Source: Torulaspora globosa | Lineage: Eukaryota; Ascomycota; Saccharomycetes; Saccharomycetales; Saccharomycetaceae | Length of the DNA stretch: 64,000 nt | Assembly (NCBI RefSeq): GCF_014133895.1 | Contig: NC_050727.1 | Location: forward strand, 620,001-684,000 | Reading direction: 5' to 3' | Shown: positions 56,801-64,000 of the stretch, piece by piece | Position numbering within the stretch: position 1 is the stretch's first letter | How the letters are laid out: every line of letters begins with the position of its first letter | Made by a program: the position numbers and the translations under genes | Notes under the pieces: model-generated | Database searches by the model: none | What the model was told of the DNA's origin: nothing | The model's input: the letters and a program-made list of their open reading frames with translations, nothing else

Positions 56801-57582
56801 CATCCGGAAGCCGACGTATAGATATACTGCTCTGGCTTCTGAACCCCAAACATCTGTCTATAGTTCTCTGAAGCACCCTTCGTAAACTGATAAAAGATAT
56901 GGAAATTTCTCTCGTTTCTGATCTGTCCCACTACTCTCTGCTTTTCCAATAAATAATTGGTGATATTACCAGCGCAAGGCTCAAATTGGGCATTGAAGCG
57001 AATCTCCAGATATTTCCCGTGTCTTGAAGAATTATTGTTCCTTAGAGTCTTAGCACAGCCGAAGGACTCCAGTAGTGGATTAGTGGCAAGAACCATATCT
57101 TTAATCTTCCCAATAGACTCTGAATGCGCTGAAGACGCAGCAGCAATATATTGCATAATTCTTTTTGCAGCTTCAGTTTTTCCAGCACCAGATTCACCAG
57201 AAATGATGACACATTGATTCTCATTGTAAGCCTTCATATTGTAGTACATGCTTTCAGCAATTGCAAAAACATGGGGTGGTACTTCTAATCTATTCTTGCC
57301 CTTATAGGACTCGAGAATCGCATCTGTATAAATGCCCAAATCGCGAAATGGATTCACACTAATAAGGACATGTCCAATATAAGTGTAAATTGACCCATTA
57401 AAGAATCTTTTTTTGAGATTTTCATTTATGGCCTGGTCAGATATCGTGGAAAGTAGTGTCAGATCAGATACACCAACTTCTTTCTTCTTAGATGAATCAT
57501 AGGTTGCCTTCTTGATTTTCGCCGATCTCTTGGCTGGCGCCGCTGCCGCCTTTGTTCGTCCACCTCTTTTGATAATGGCCAT
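53875..57582 (-). CDS. MYO5: Class I myosin of endocytic actin patches (Myo3/Myo5)
   Basis: A 1235-residue long-tailed myosin I. The motor domain (about 35-720) has the P-loop GESGAGKT near 128. The TEDS-site Ser lies in RRGSVYHV (about 358), the target of PAK kinases. IQ motifs (about 735-770) precede a TH1 membrane-binding domain and a Pro/Ala-rich TH2. An SH3 domain (AAYDFPGSG...) follows, and an acidic tail ending DDEDDDDW activates Arp2/3. S. cerevisiae has ohnologs MYO3 (1272) and MYO5 (1219); this is the single pre-duplication gene. Confidence 0.97.
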   Translation of the reverse strand: MAIIKRGGRTKAAAAPAKRSAKIKKATYDSSKKKEVGVSDLTLLSTISDQAINENLKKRFFNGSIYTYIGHVLISVNPFRDLGIYTDAILESYKGKNRLEVPPHVFAIAESMYYNMKAYNENQCVIISGESGAGKTEAAKRIMQYIAAASSAHSESIGKIKDMVLATNPLLESFGCAKTLRNNNSSRHGKYLEIRFNAQFEPCAGNITNYLLEKQRVVGQIRNERNFHIFYQFTKGASENYRQMFGVQKPEQYIYTSASGCTSVDTIDDLKDYQETLKAMQIIGLSQEEQDQIFRLLAAILWIGNITFIENEEGNAQVRDTSVTDFVAYLLQVDSELLIKSLVERILETNHGMRRGSVYHVPLNQVQATAVKDALAKAIYNNLFEWIVERVNISLQAFPGADRSIGILDIYGFEIFEHNSFEQICINYVNEKLQQIFIQLTLKSEQDTYEREQIKWTPIKYFDNKIVCDLIEAKRPPGIFAAMNDSVATAHADSNAADQAFSQRLNLFSSNPHFELRSNKFIIKHYAGDVTYDVNGITDKNKDQLQKDLVELIGTSTNTFLSTIFPDTVDPNSKRRPPTAGDKIIKSANELVETLSKAQPSYIRTIKPNQTKSPNDYDDAQVLHQVKYLGLQENVRIRRAGFAYRQVFDKFVERFYLLSPRCSYAGDYTWQGDTLDAVKMILVDSSIPDKEYQLGVTQVFIKTPETLFALEHMRDRYWYNMAARIQRAWRRFIQRRIDAATRIQRAIKEKKGGNKFEQLRDYGTTLLAGRKERRSMSLLGYRAFMGDYLSCNEAKSKGSFIRKQAGITEKVVFSIHGEALHTKFGRSAQRLKKTFILTSSHFYIIGQVMTQNTLSYNAEYNIDVRNISSVSLTNLQDDWMGINLMNSAQPDPLINTYSKTELMTHLKRLNNKIQIKIGPNIEYQKKPRKLHSVKGQVSDTAPKRGDLYKSSTILVQRGHPASSESHAKPRKGTNNTPVKSFSKKPSNMGNRPAPSTAQRKAPAPVPRTTKKPAPPPPATKQQPTGNSLAATAAQAAYHPNGVMKQSKPVAPKPTVNQKPAAPKAEEQNHKAEIASVNATAVKHVPPPPPPPPPAAKQEVPMFQAAYDFPGSGAPSELPLKKGDVVYITRHEPSGWSLGKTLDGAKEGWVPTAYMTEFHGTSNAIQAPKAINSTATTASATPANAMQNTQIDTTASQPANFSDGLASALAARANKMRVESDEDETAKTDDEDDDDW

Positions 57583-58401
57583 TGTTGCAGATCACAAAAG
57601 CGCAGCTTGGATCAAGATCTGCTCTATGAATATCTGAAAGTTCTTGTTGCTTACCTACGCTTTTTCGGTTGATCGAGAAACACCGCTTACTCTGCCCCTT
57701 TTCGTAAGCTTAAGCGCATCACATAGAACGAGCCACACAGTCGCCTCTTAGCCTAAAGATTATCGTTTGGTTCACTATTAGCTCATCTTGAAGCTCTTTT
57801 CTGCCTCTGCAAAGACACCCAAAGTTCTTTGAAGCTCATTAAGTCATCAGGCAGCCTTTTCCCGCTTTGATAAGCCATATATTGCTTGCATCGTACAACT
57901 AGGTTCATGTTAGATCAACTTCAGAGGGCCTATATTTGCGCTGAATGCTCGTCATGATCAGCGTCTGATAGATATCAAAAGGCTGTAGCCGTTCACACTC
58001 CTGCCTAGCCCTGCGCTGGAAAAGCTGGAAGAGGCCTTCGACACAAATGCAACTGCTTGTTGCTCTTCAGAAGCGCAATCCATGCTCAACCTTGCTGTTT
58101 CGGCCTACCATGAGTTTTCGACGCTGATATTGAATTGCCATGTAGCTTATATTTTTTTATCTTGGTCATGGCTGTGACTCCGTGCTTAAGATAGCCGCCG
58201 AGGTCACAAAAAATCTGTAAATTCATAAGATATTAGTCTGAAGAGCAAAACGATCTAGCCAAGTTGTGCTACTTGAGATTGATCGTAGTTTAGTTTACAT
58301 GAAGGCCGAAAACTATCTATACATCGAAATGATTGTCTCCCTTTCTGTCCTTTCTGATATGGTTCCAGTCTTAATTCGTCATTTGGATCATAAAAGCACC
58401 T
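57583..58401. other. Intergenic region between the myosin start and ILV2 end
   Basis: 819 bp upstream of the myosin gene and downstream of ILV2. I see no supported ORF, tRNA or repeat; open frames are under 70 codons. It is longer than the window's typical promoter. Confidence 0.55.
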
Positions 58402-60453
58402 TTAATATTGACCTCCAGTGCGTTCGTGACGAAGAGCAGTCTGCTCCTCCTCAACTTTAGGGTCGAAATTTATGAATTCGTCCAGCCCCTTGCCTGCTGG
58501 AACCATTGGCAGAACAGGCACCTTTGGTTCAACAATGACTTCCAACAAGACTGGACCCTCAGTTTCGATAAATTCTTTCAAAGTGGCATCCATATCTTCT
58601 TGCTTAGATAAACGTAGACCCTTCAAGCCCATGGCCTCGGCAAGCTTCACGAAATCTGGGTTCAATTGATGGGTGTGAGAGTAACGGTGTTCGTAGAATA
58701 GTGACTGCCATTGAGTGACCATGCCTTGCTCTTCGTTGTTTAGCAGCAAGATCTTAACTGGGGCGTTGGCTTGGACAGCAGAGGTTAGCTCCATCAAGGT
58801 CATGTTGAAAGAGGCATCACCATCGATATCGATGACCAAGGCATCCGGTTTTGCGACTTGAGCACCGATAGCTGCAGGCAAACCGTAGCCCATGGTACCT
58901 AAACCACCAGAGGTGATAAAAGAGCGAGGGTTTTTCCAAGTCCAGTGTTGGGCAGCCCACATTTGATGTTGACCGACACCGGTGGTCACGATAACTTCTT
59001 TGTCACTTTTGTTGGCTAGATCAGATAGTCTAGCGATGACTGTTTGTGGTTTGATCTTGGACCCTGGAGTTTCCTTCTGGTAGGCATATGGGTACTTCTC
59101 CTTCCATTCAGTGATACTTGCAAACCATTCGGTTCTCTCCTTAACGGGGAAGACTAAGGGAAGCAATTTTTCGATGTTTACTGCTGCATCACCTTGGACT
59201 GCTACTTGGGTCTCTACGACCTTACTGATGTTCTTTGGCGTAATTTCAAAGTGTACAATACCACCCCTGTTCTCTAAAGCAGCACGACGGGCCTCTGGGG
59301 CAAACTTGCTGATGCTACCGGTGACACGGTCGTCAAATCTGGCACCAACTGCTAGAATCAAATCAGCATGTTGCATCGCCAGGTTGGCGGTAGCAGAGCC
59401 GTGCATACCCAACATATCTAGAGACTTTGGATCCTCTTGATCAAAGGCACCAAGACCCTGTAGAGTGGTTGTGACTGGTATTTGAGCACGTTCGCTCAAT
59501 TCCTTCAACAATCTGGGACCATCGGGGTTGTTCAAAATACCAGCACCGACGTAAAGTACCGGTTTTTTGGCCTTGTTTAGCAAATCGGCAGCTCGCGCTA
59601 GCTTTTCATTGGTTGCTTCGTCAAGAGCACGTTTGGTTATTTGAGCCAATGAAGTAGATGGGAGAGTGGTCTTTGTTGGAATTGGATTCTTTAGGATAGC
59701 CGCTGTGACATCCTTGGGCAGATCAACCAAGACGGGACCTGGTCTGCCGCTCACGGAGATCTCAAATGCTTCGTTGATACGTCGAGGAAGCTCTTCGATT
59801 GATCTAACCATCACATTCCACTTGGTGCACGATCTTGAGATTCCAACGACATCGGCCTCCTGGAAGGCGTCAGTACCGATGGCCGAGGTAGACACCTGAC
59901 CGGTGAACACGACCATTGGGACACCGTCCGCAAGGGCGTCGGCCATAGGAGTAACCACATTTGTCGCACCTGGACCTGAAGTCACCAAGACGACACCAGG
60001 TTTACCAGAAGCTCTAGCGTAACCCTCGGCCATGTGACCAGCACCTTGTTCATGTCTTGGTAGGACAAAGTTGAAAGCTTTACTGTCGTGGATGGCGTCG
60101 TACACTGGCAGGATGGCACCACCAGGGTAACCAAAGATGGTGTCAACGTTGTGTCTAATCATCATCTCATGAAATATCTGACCGCCGGTCAAACCAATGA
60201 ACGAACTGTCCATATGGGGATCAGCCCGAAGCTTTTGACTAAGCTTTGAGGGCTGCTCTGCTGCTGGATCAACGTTAAAACAGGGAGCCGGTTCAGGCCT
60301 CCTGTCACTAGATGGAGCGCTCGCTACTGATGCACTGTAATTGCGGGACGCCGAGCTGTAGCAGCGAAATGTGCCATATACAGCGGGGCGTGCTGCTATC
60401 TGCTGTAAGCAGCGTCTTGCTGCAAATTGTTTAGTTGTAGCCTGTCTGATCAT
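58402..60453 (-). CDS. ILV2: Acetolactate synthase, catalytic subunit Ilv2
   Basis: A 683-residue ThDP/FAD enzyme (687 in S. cerevisiae) of the mitochondrial matrix. It makes acetolactate or acetohydroxybutyrate for valine, leucine and isoleucine. The presequence covers about 1-60. The ThDP-binding catalytic Glu is in the FGYPGGAILPVYDA region, ... GDGDAS-type motif reads DIDGDASFNMT, and NNEEQGMVTQWQ is conserved. The regulatory partner is Ilv6, not in the window. A Gcn4 site lies 277 bp upstream. Confidence 0.98.
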   Translation of the reverse strand: MIRQATTKQFAARRCLQQIAARPAVYGTFRCYSSASRNYSASVASAPSSDRRPEPAPCFNVDPAAEQPSKLSQKLRADPHMDSSFIGLTGGQIFHEMMIRHNVDTIFGYPGGAILPVYDAIHDSKAFNFVLPRHEQGAGHMAEGYARASGKPGVVLVTSGPGATNVVTPMADALADGVPMVVFTGQVSTSAIGTDAFQEADVVGISRSCTKWNVMVRSIEELPRRINEAFEISVSGRPGPVLVDLPKDVTAAILKNPIPTKTTLPSTSLAQITKRALDEATNEKLARAADLLNKAKKPVLYVGAGILNNPDGPRLLKELSERAQIPVTTTLQGLGAFDQEDPKSLDMLGMHGSATANLAMQHADLILAVGARFDDRVTGSISKFAPEARRAALENRGGIVHFEITPKNISKVVETQVAVQGDAAVNIEKLLPLVFPVKERTEWFASITEWKEKYPYAYQKETPGSKIKPQTVIARLSDLANKSDKEVIVTTGVGQHQMWAAQHWTWKNPRSFITSGGLGTMGYGLPAAIGAQVAKPDALVIDIDGDASFNMTLMELTSAVQANAPVKILLLNNEEQGMVTQWQSLFYEHRYSHTHQLNPDFVKLAEAMGLKGLRLSKQEDMDATLKEFIETEGPVLLEVIVEPKVPVLPMVPAGKGLDEFINFDPKVEEEQTALRHERTGGQY

Positions 60454-60900
60454 TTCAAATAATTCTATCGGCCTCCAATGCTTTCAAATTACCGAACTGT
60501 AATACGAATTCCTTTCAATGACAACCAATGTGCTGTACAATCTTATGTGAAAAGCGCACTTTACTGACCAAAAAGTTCAGTACGGATATAAAAGCAATAG
60601 GGAGTAGTAAACCTGCCAAATGATCCGGATTTGTGACAATTCCTCTAATTCAAAATAGATCCTGAGATGAGATTCTGAACTATTTATTAGTTAGGATTGA
60701 AAAAAAATTTTCTTACTCACAACACAGCGATGACTCAAAGGTCAAAAAAAAAGCTAAATTGACCTGCGTCATCTTCAAGTATCGAAGCTTGCTAGACATC
60801 GAACCACGCTCTCCTCTAGGAGATCTTTTAGTTTGGCAATTGCTTGGTCTCTATTAGTCAGACAATTGAGGTCTATCAATAATACTTAATCCTAAAAAAG
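60454..60900. other. ILV2 promoter region
   Basis: 447 bp between the ILV2 start and the PMU1 stop. It contains the Gcn4-type site at 60730-60737 and A/T tracts near 60700-60715 and 60745. Confidence 0.65.
60730..60737 (+). promoter_or_regulatory. Gcn4 site upstream of ILV2
   Basis: ATGACTCA, eight of the nine bases of the palindromic Gcn4 consensus ATGACTCAT, 277 bp before the ILV2 start. ILV2 is under general amino-acid control in S. cerevisiae. Confidence 0.65.
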
Positions 60901-61791
60901 TCACAAGTGCGATGCACCTTTGAGTCTGTTCACGTTTATCTTGACCACTACGCAGACGACTTTCCCTGTGTCCAGGTTTCTCACTGGCGGATGGCTCAGG
61001 TTACGAAGGATACTTTGTATCACGCCGGAGTGGCAAGTAATGGAAATAAACCTTTGATCGGAGTTCAATTGGCCGAAGATCTGCGAAAGACCCGTGTGCA
61101 ACCGTTCGTCTAGTTCGGCATCCGTTTCTCTGTAGTCCTCGAACCAGAGTTCATCTTCCTCGGGGTAGCCGGGCTCGTAATGCCAGTTTATTACATTTCC
61201 GCCATCAGTCGCGTAGTGCTGGTACTCGCCGACAACCTCTGAGTGGGGAACTCTTTTGTCGCAAGTATGTTCGCCCAGCCTTTCCCTGAGGTTTTCTACC
61301 ACCTGCACGGGGATTGTACTGTCCTTGAGATATTCGTTGTTCCTGCGAAAGATGTCTCCCCACGACCCAATGAAGGTCTCGAGACATCGTCTCATAGGCG
61401 AGGTGAAGAAAACATCGGGCAACGCCTCGATGTGACCAACCATGGGAGCCAACACCTGGAGTCCCGTCTTTTCGACTTGCTCCTTTCCGAGAGCTGTCAA
61501 CTTCGAATCGAGCCAATCGCCGTACTCGTCACCGACTAGAAAAGACCAGTGGTCCTCCCACGCTTCCAAGCCATATCGCAAAAGAGCGGCGTTGTGATAC
61601 CCTTGGCCGTGTCTCGCCAGCACAACTAGCTTGTAGTGGTGTGTGTCTGTATCAGCCGGTATCTGGCTGTGAAGATCTCTCCACGAGTCGTGTGCGACTA
61701 ATTCCAAGTGGTCGACGGCTCTCGAGTCCACCCCCTCGGAGTCGGCAGATTCGAAGGCTCGAAAATATCCCGGCAGGGCTGTGAAGGGCAT
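60901..61791 (-). CDS. PMU1: Pmu1-like phosphomutase-superfamily protein
   Basis: A 296-residue histidine-phosphatase superfamily member. The phospho-accepting His61 lies in LARHGQGYHN, and the second active-site His is in ITCHSGVIQS near the C-terminus. The length matches S. cerevisiae Pmu1 (295), a putative phosphomutase first found as a suppressor of a tps2 mutant; its substrate is not settled. Position next to ILV2 matches YKL128C. Confidence 0.93.
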   Translation of the reverse strand: MPFTALPGYFRAFESADSEGVDSRAVDHLELVAHDSWRDLHSQIPADTDTHHYKLVVLARHGQGYHNAALLRYGLEAWEDHWSFLVGDEYGDWLDSKLTALGKEQVEKTGLQVLAPMVGHIEALPDVFFTSPMRRCLETFIGSWGDIFRRNNEYLKDSTIPVQVVENLRERLGEHTCDKRVPHSEVVGEYQHYATDGGNVINWHYEPGYPEEDELWFEDYRETDAELDERLHTGLSQIFGQLNSDQRFISITCHSGVIQSILRNLSHPPVRNLDTGKVVCVVVKINVNRLKGASHL

Positions 61792-61928
61792 GACAGCTTA
61801 CCTTGCTGAGATCTGAAACTTCGTCCAACGGCTGCCTCCTGTTTCTTGTCATTTTTCACTACATAATGCCTACCTAAAATGCCATAAAGATCCTAAAACA
61901 TTACCTACAATAAAACATCCACTGCGTC

Positions 61929-62297
61929 TTAGAAGTTCACCCTGTTATCAGGCTCGCCCTTCCTCATGCCTTCGTACAATCGCTTAAACTCGTTCTGGGT
62001 TAGCTTGGAGATGTCAACCATGTGAGGCTGGTCCTCGCCCATCATCAGTTTGGTACTACTTTCCCCAGAGGACTCCGAGGAAACGGAGCTTTTTCTCATA
62101 TCTGCAGTTCCTGCCTCACTGATAATTCCCGACTCCTCCATGGCTTTCTTCTTCGCGGGCCCGTAGTACTCGTGCGAATACATGTACCCGGTCTTGCCCT
62201 GTCCCTGGCCCAGATTTGAATGGTTGGTCCCGAGCATGCTAACGTCCTTCGCGTGCTTTTTCCTGTTGTATACTTCAAACGAATCCCAAAATCCCAT
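61929..62297 (-). CDS. SPG4: Spg4-like stationary-phase protein
   Basis: A 122-residue hydrophilic protein beginning MGFWDSFEVYNRKKHAK and ending NEFKRLYEGMRKGEPDNRVNF. Both ends match S. cerevisiae Spg4 (115 residues), needed for survival in stationary phase at high temperature; molecular role unknown. The frame is open further upstream to an ATG at 62540, but homology and length select 62297. Three STRE-type sites lie upstream. Confidence 0.93.
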   Translation of the reverse strand: MGFWDSFEVYNRKKHAKDVSMLGTNHSNLGQGQGKTGYMYSHEYYGPAKKKAMEESGIISEAGTADMRKSSVSSESSGESSTKLMMGEDQPHMVDISKLTQNEFKRLYEGMRKGEPDNRVNF

Positions 62298-63102
62298 TAT
62301 CCCTTGTGTGTCTATTTGCGTTTTAAGGCCTTCTCTGCCAGTTACTCTACTAGTACTCTGAATCCACCAGGTCTCAGAATATCTGCTTTTATAATGAGAC
62401 GTCGGGGAAGGGCCGTATTGGAAACCTAGCCTGTAACTCCCCTCTTTTTCCCTTGAGATGTCAGCACTTCGGTTGCTGACACTTGAAAAATGACTGTCGC
62501 TTCTTTTGCCCAGACTAAGAAAACCGGGGTCAAGGGCCAAACTCTGGAATGGAACGGCTAGCCTAAGTGCGTAAGCTCCATTTCATGAGTCGAAATCTCA
62601 TGAGCGTTCAGCGGAGAAACTGCGACTCCGCGCATCTCCCATTTCTCTTCGGTATTTGACCGTGTCCAAGCCATGAGGGGTAGAATTGGATGCTGAAGCA
62701 TCTATCTAAACAGAATATACGCTCTCGCTTCAGGGGCAAGCGGAGCTGATACTGGGATTCTTCGAGGAGAGATTTCTTGATTATGTGCATAAGTGGACAT
62801 TATCGCATCTCTTGGGTTTCGGCGTTCGATTTCCGATCACAGTATTTCGAGCTCTTAGCAGTTCGGGATTTAAACCGCCTTAAGACAAAGACAGAACCGT
62901 TCATCACTCAGGCTCATGTGTGCTCTTGCGTTTCAGTGACTGCAGATATGCTATGGTAGAGGGAAGCAGCCCAACCTAGTGCGACAGAAAAGCCAATCAG
63001 CCAAACAACCAGACGCCAATTCGCCGAGATTCTTGGTGTGGTGGTCACATGATCAAAGTTGCTGGATGTAGTTTGATTTTTTTTTTGCAGAATTAAACAA
63101 GA
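62298..63102. other. SPG4 upstream region
   Basis: 805 bp between SPG4 and tRNA-Lys. It holds three STRE cores. A minus-strand open frame ending at 62914 encodes a hydrophobic segment but has no usable ATG. Confidence 0.6.
62439..62443 (-). promoter_or_regulatory. STRE upstream of SPG4
   Basis: The minus strand reads AGGGG, the Msn2/Msn4 stress response core, 142 bp before the SPG4 start. Further cores on the plus strand lie at 62676-62680 and 62732-62736. Three copies upstream of a stationary-phase gene fit stress induction. Confidence 0.5.
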
Positions 63103-63175
63103 GCCTTGTTGGCGCAATCGGTAGCGCGTGTGACTCTTAATCACAAGGTTAGGGGTTCGAGCCCCCTACAGGGCT
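63103..63175 (+). tRNA. tK(CUU): tRNA-Lys (CUU)
   Basis: A 73-nt gene beginning GCCTTGTTGGCGCAATCGG. The anticodon loop CTCTTAA gives CUU, and the T arm is GGGGTTCGAGCCCC. The acceptor stem pairs fully (with one U-G). No intron. Nearly identical to S. cerevisiae tK(CUU). Confidence 0.98.
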
Positions 63176-63182
63176 TTTTTTT
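63175..63182 (+). terminator. Pol III terminator of tRNA-Lys
   Basis: A run of eight T (the first may be the discriminator base) directly after the acceptor stem. Confidence 0.85.
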
Positions 63183-63305
63183 GCTGCTATTCTACAGCTT
63201 CAATGAGACCTAGGAATGTTGAAGGGTTGGGCCAGTACTTCTTATCCATGGGATCTAATATGGTGTGCAAAACCTACTTCCCAGATCTAATCTAAAAGCA
63301 CCACG

Positions 63306-64000
63306 ATGTCAGCAGAAGCCACAACGTTCGTGGTGGACGTTTCGCCGGCCATGGAGCGAGATGGGCATCTCTCAAAGGTTATCGCCTATCTTGAGTACAC
63401 TCTGTTGGATAAGTGCAAAAGAGGACGCAAAACTGACTGGATCAGTTGCTACTTAGCAAACTGTCGTTATTCCAAAAATTCACAGTCGATTTCGAACGTT
63501 TATGAAGCACAGGAATTTGTTGCTCCTGTTACGTCAACCGAGACGCTCAAGCTTTTAAGATATTTGCAGTTTTATGGTGAGGAGACTTCGGGACCCAGAC
63601 CTTCCGATGATGGAGGTGAGAGTGCCGACATTGAATCAGTCGAATCTATGGTTCAATGTTTGCTAGTGTCATCTTTAGATATGAAAGAAAAGTTCAAGAC
63701 GCGCAAAATGCTGAGACAAACTGTTGTCTTCACCGCTGATGTGGATGGGCTCGATCTGAATGAGGACGAGATTGATGTATTAAAAGAGGAATTCAACTCA
63801 AGACTCATATTGATTGATTGTAGAAAAAAGACAACGACCGACTCGAAGGACAGTGATATCGAGGATAGCAGATGGGGTACTCTCGTGAAGGCGATTCCAG
63901 GCTCTATGGTTTTTGACATTAATGATTTGCTTCTGGAAATAGCTTTGCCCAAACCCGCGGTTGTCAAGCCAGTACGAATTTTCGCCGGGGAGCTGAGACT
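63306..64000 (+). CDS. YKU80: Yku80, DNA end-binding subunit of the Ku heterodimer (5' part)
   Basis: The first 231 codons of a gene cut by the window end. It begins MSAEATTFVVDVSPAMERDG and contains the Ku80 vWA-like domain, with RKTDWISCYLANC, RQTVVFTAD and VVKPVRIFAGELRL, all close to S. cerevisiae Yku80. With Yku70 it binds DNA ends for non-homologous joining and protects telomeres. The full protein should be about 630 residues. Position next to SPG4 matches YMR106C. Confidence 0.96.
   Translation, partial: MSAEATTFVVDVSPAMERDGHLSKVIAYLEYTLLDKCKRGRKTDWISCYLANCRYSKNSQSISNVYEAQEFVAPVTSTETLKLLRYLQFYGEETSGPRPSDDGGESADIESVESMVQCLLVSSLDMKEKFKTRKMLRQTVVFTADVDGLDLNEDEIDVLKEEFNSRLILIDCRKKTTTDSKDSDIEDSRWGTLVKAIPGSMVFDINDLLLEIALPKPAVVKPVRIFAGELR

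Noticed and set aside
63044..63051. GTCACATG, a match to centromere element CDEI
   Set aside because: No CDEIII (TTTCCGAA-type) lies at the required 80-90 bp, and a tRNA and ORF occupy the area.
62914..63144. Minus-strand frame encoding a hydrophobic segment beside tRNA-Lys
   Set aside because: Its only in-frame start lies antisense inside the tRNA, and there is no ATG close to the hydrophobic part.
1..64000. CRISPR arrays, phage genes, bacterial operons or other prokaryotic systems
   Set aside because: All features are those of a yeast nuclear chromosome; the only tandem array is the in-frame repeat at 48147-48911.

Overview
The window is nuclear DNA from a budding yeast of the family Saccharomycetaceae. 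Evidence: nearly every protein has a clear S. cerevisiae counterpart; the three spliced genes I recognise use GTATGT donors and (T/A)ACTAAC branch sites; snR24 sits inside the ASC1 intron; the genes are compact. Gene order interleaves three S. cerevisiae regions, YMR106-YMR128 along the whole length, YLR025-YLR034 on the left and YKL128-YKL142 on the right, and every identified gene has the matching strand. That is the pattern of a lineage that never went through the whole-genome duplication (for example Torulaspora, Zygosaccharomyces, Lachancea or a relative). The species cannot be fixed from the sequence alone. I recognised the genes from remembered family sequences, not from a search.

Left third (1-24,000): SMF3 (metal transport), RSC58 (chromatin remodelling, with a 63-nt intron), ECM16 (18S rRNA processing), SAS2 (silencing acetyltransferase), RAD5 (post-replication repair), DLT1, STO1 (cap binding, spliced), EPO1 (septin/ER), PKR1 (V-ATPase assembly), NCW1, RPL15 and ADE17.

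Middle (24,000-42,300): ASI1 (inner nuclear membrane RING protein), a spliced tRNA-Leu(CAA) with LTR-like DNA upstream, AAT2, SED5, SNF7, then a GC-rich stretch through an MRP8-like gene, SDH3 and TGL1. Next come CTK1, the kinetochore genes HSK3 and SPC24, MRPL31, CMC1, APL2, and ASC1 with its intronic snR24.

Right third (42,400-64,000): OCT1, MGR3, a YMR114C-type SRAP gene with an unusual repeat tail, FOL3, MED11, two unrecognised ORFs that overlap tail to tail, HFD1, a type I myosin, ILV2, PMU1, SPG4, tRNA-Lys(CUU) and the 5' part of YKU80, cut by the window end.

Most of the window is ordinary housekeeping sequence and I see no new multi-gene system. The points that stand out are: the altered acetyl-CoA loop of SAS2; the KGG-like tandem repeat on the SRAP protein; an unrecognised helical 249-residue protein where S. 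cerevisiae has other genes; back-to-back PAC boxes upstream of ECM16 and an RRPE-PAC pair upstream of RPL15; an MCB-bearing palindrome upstream of RAD5; and three closely spaced inverted repeats upstream of DLT1.
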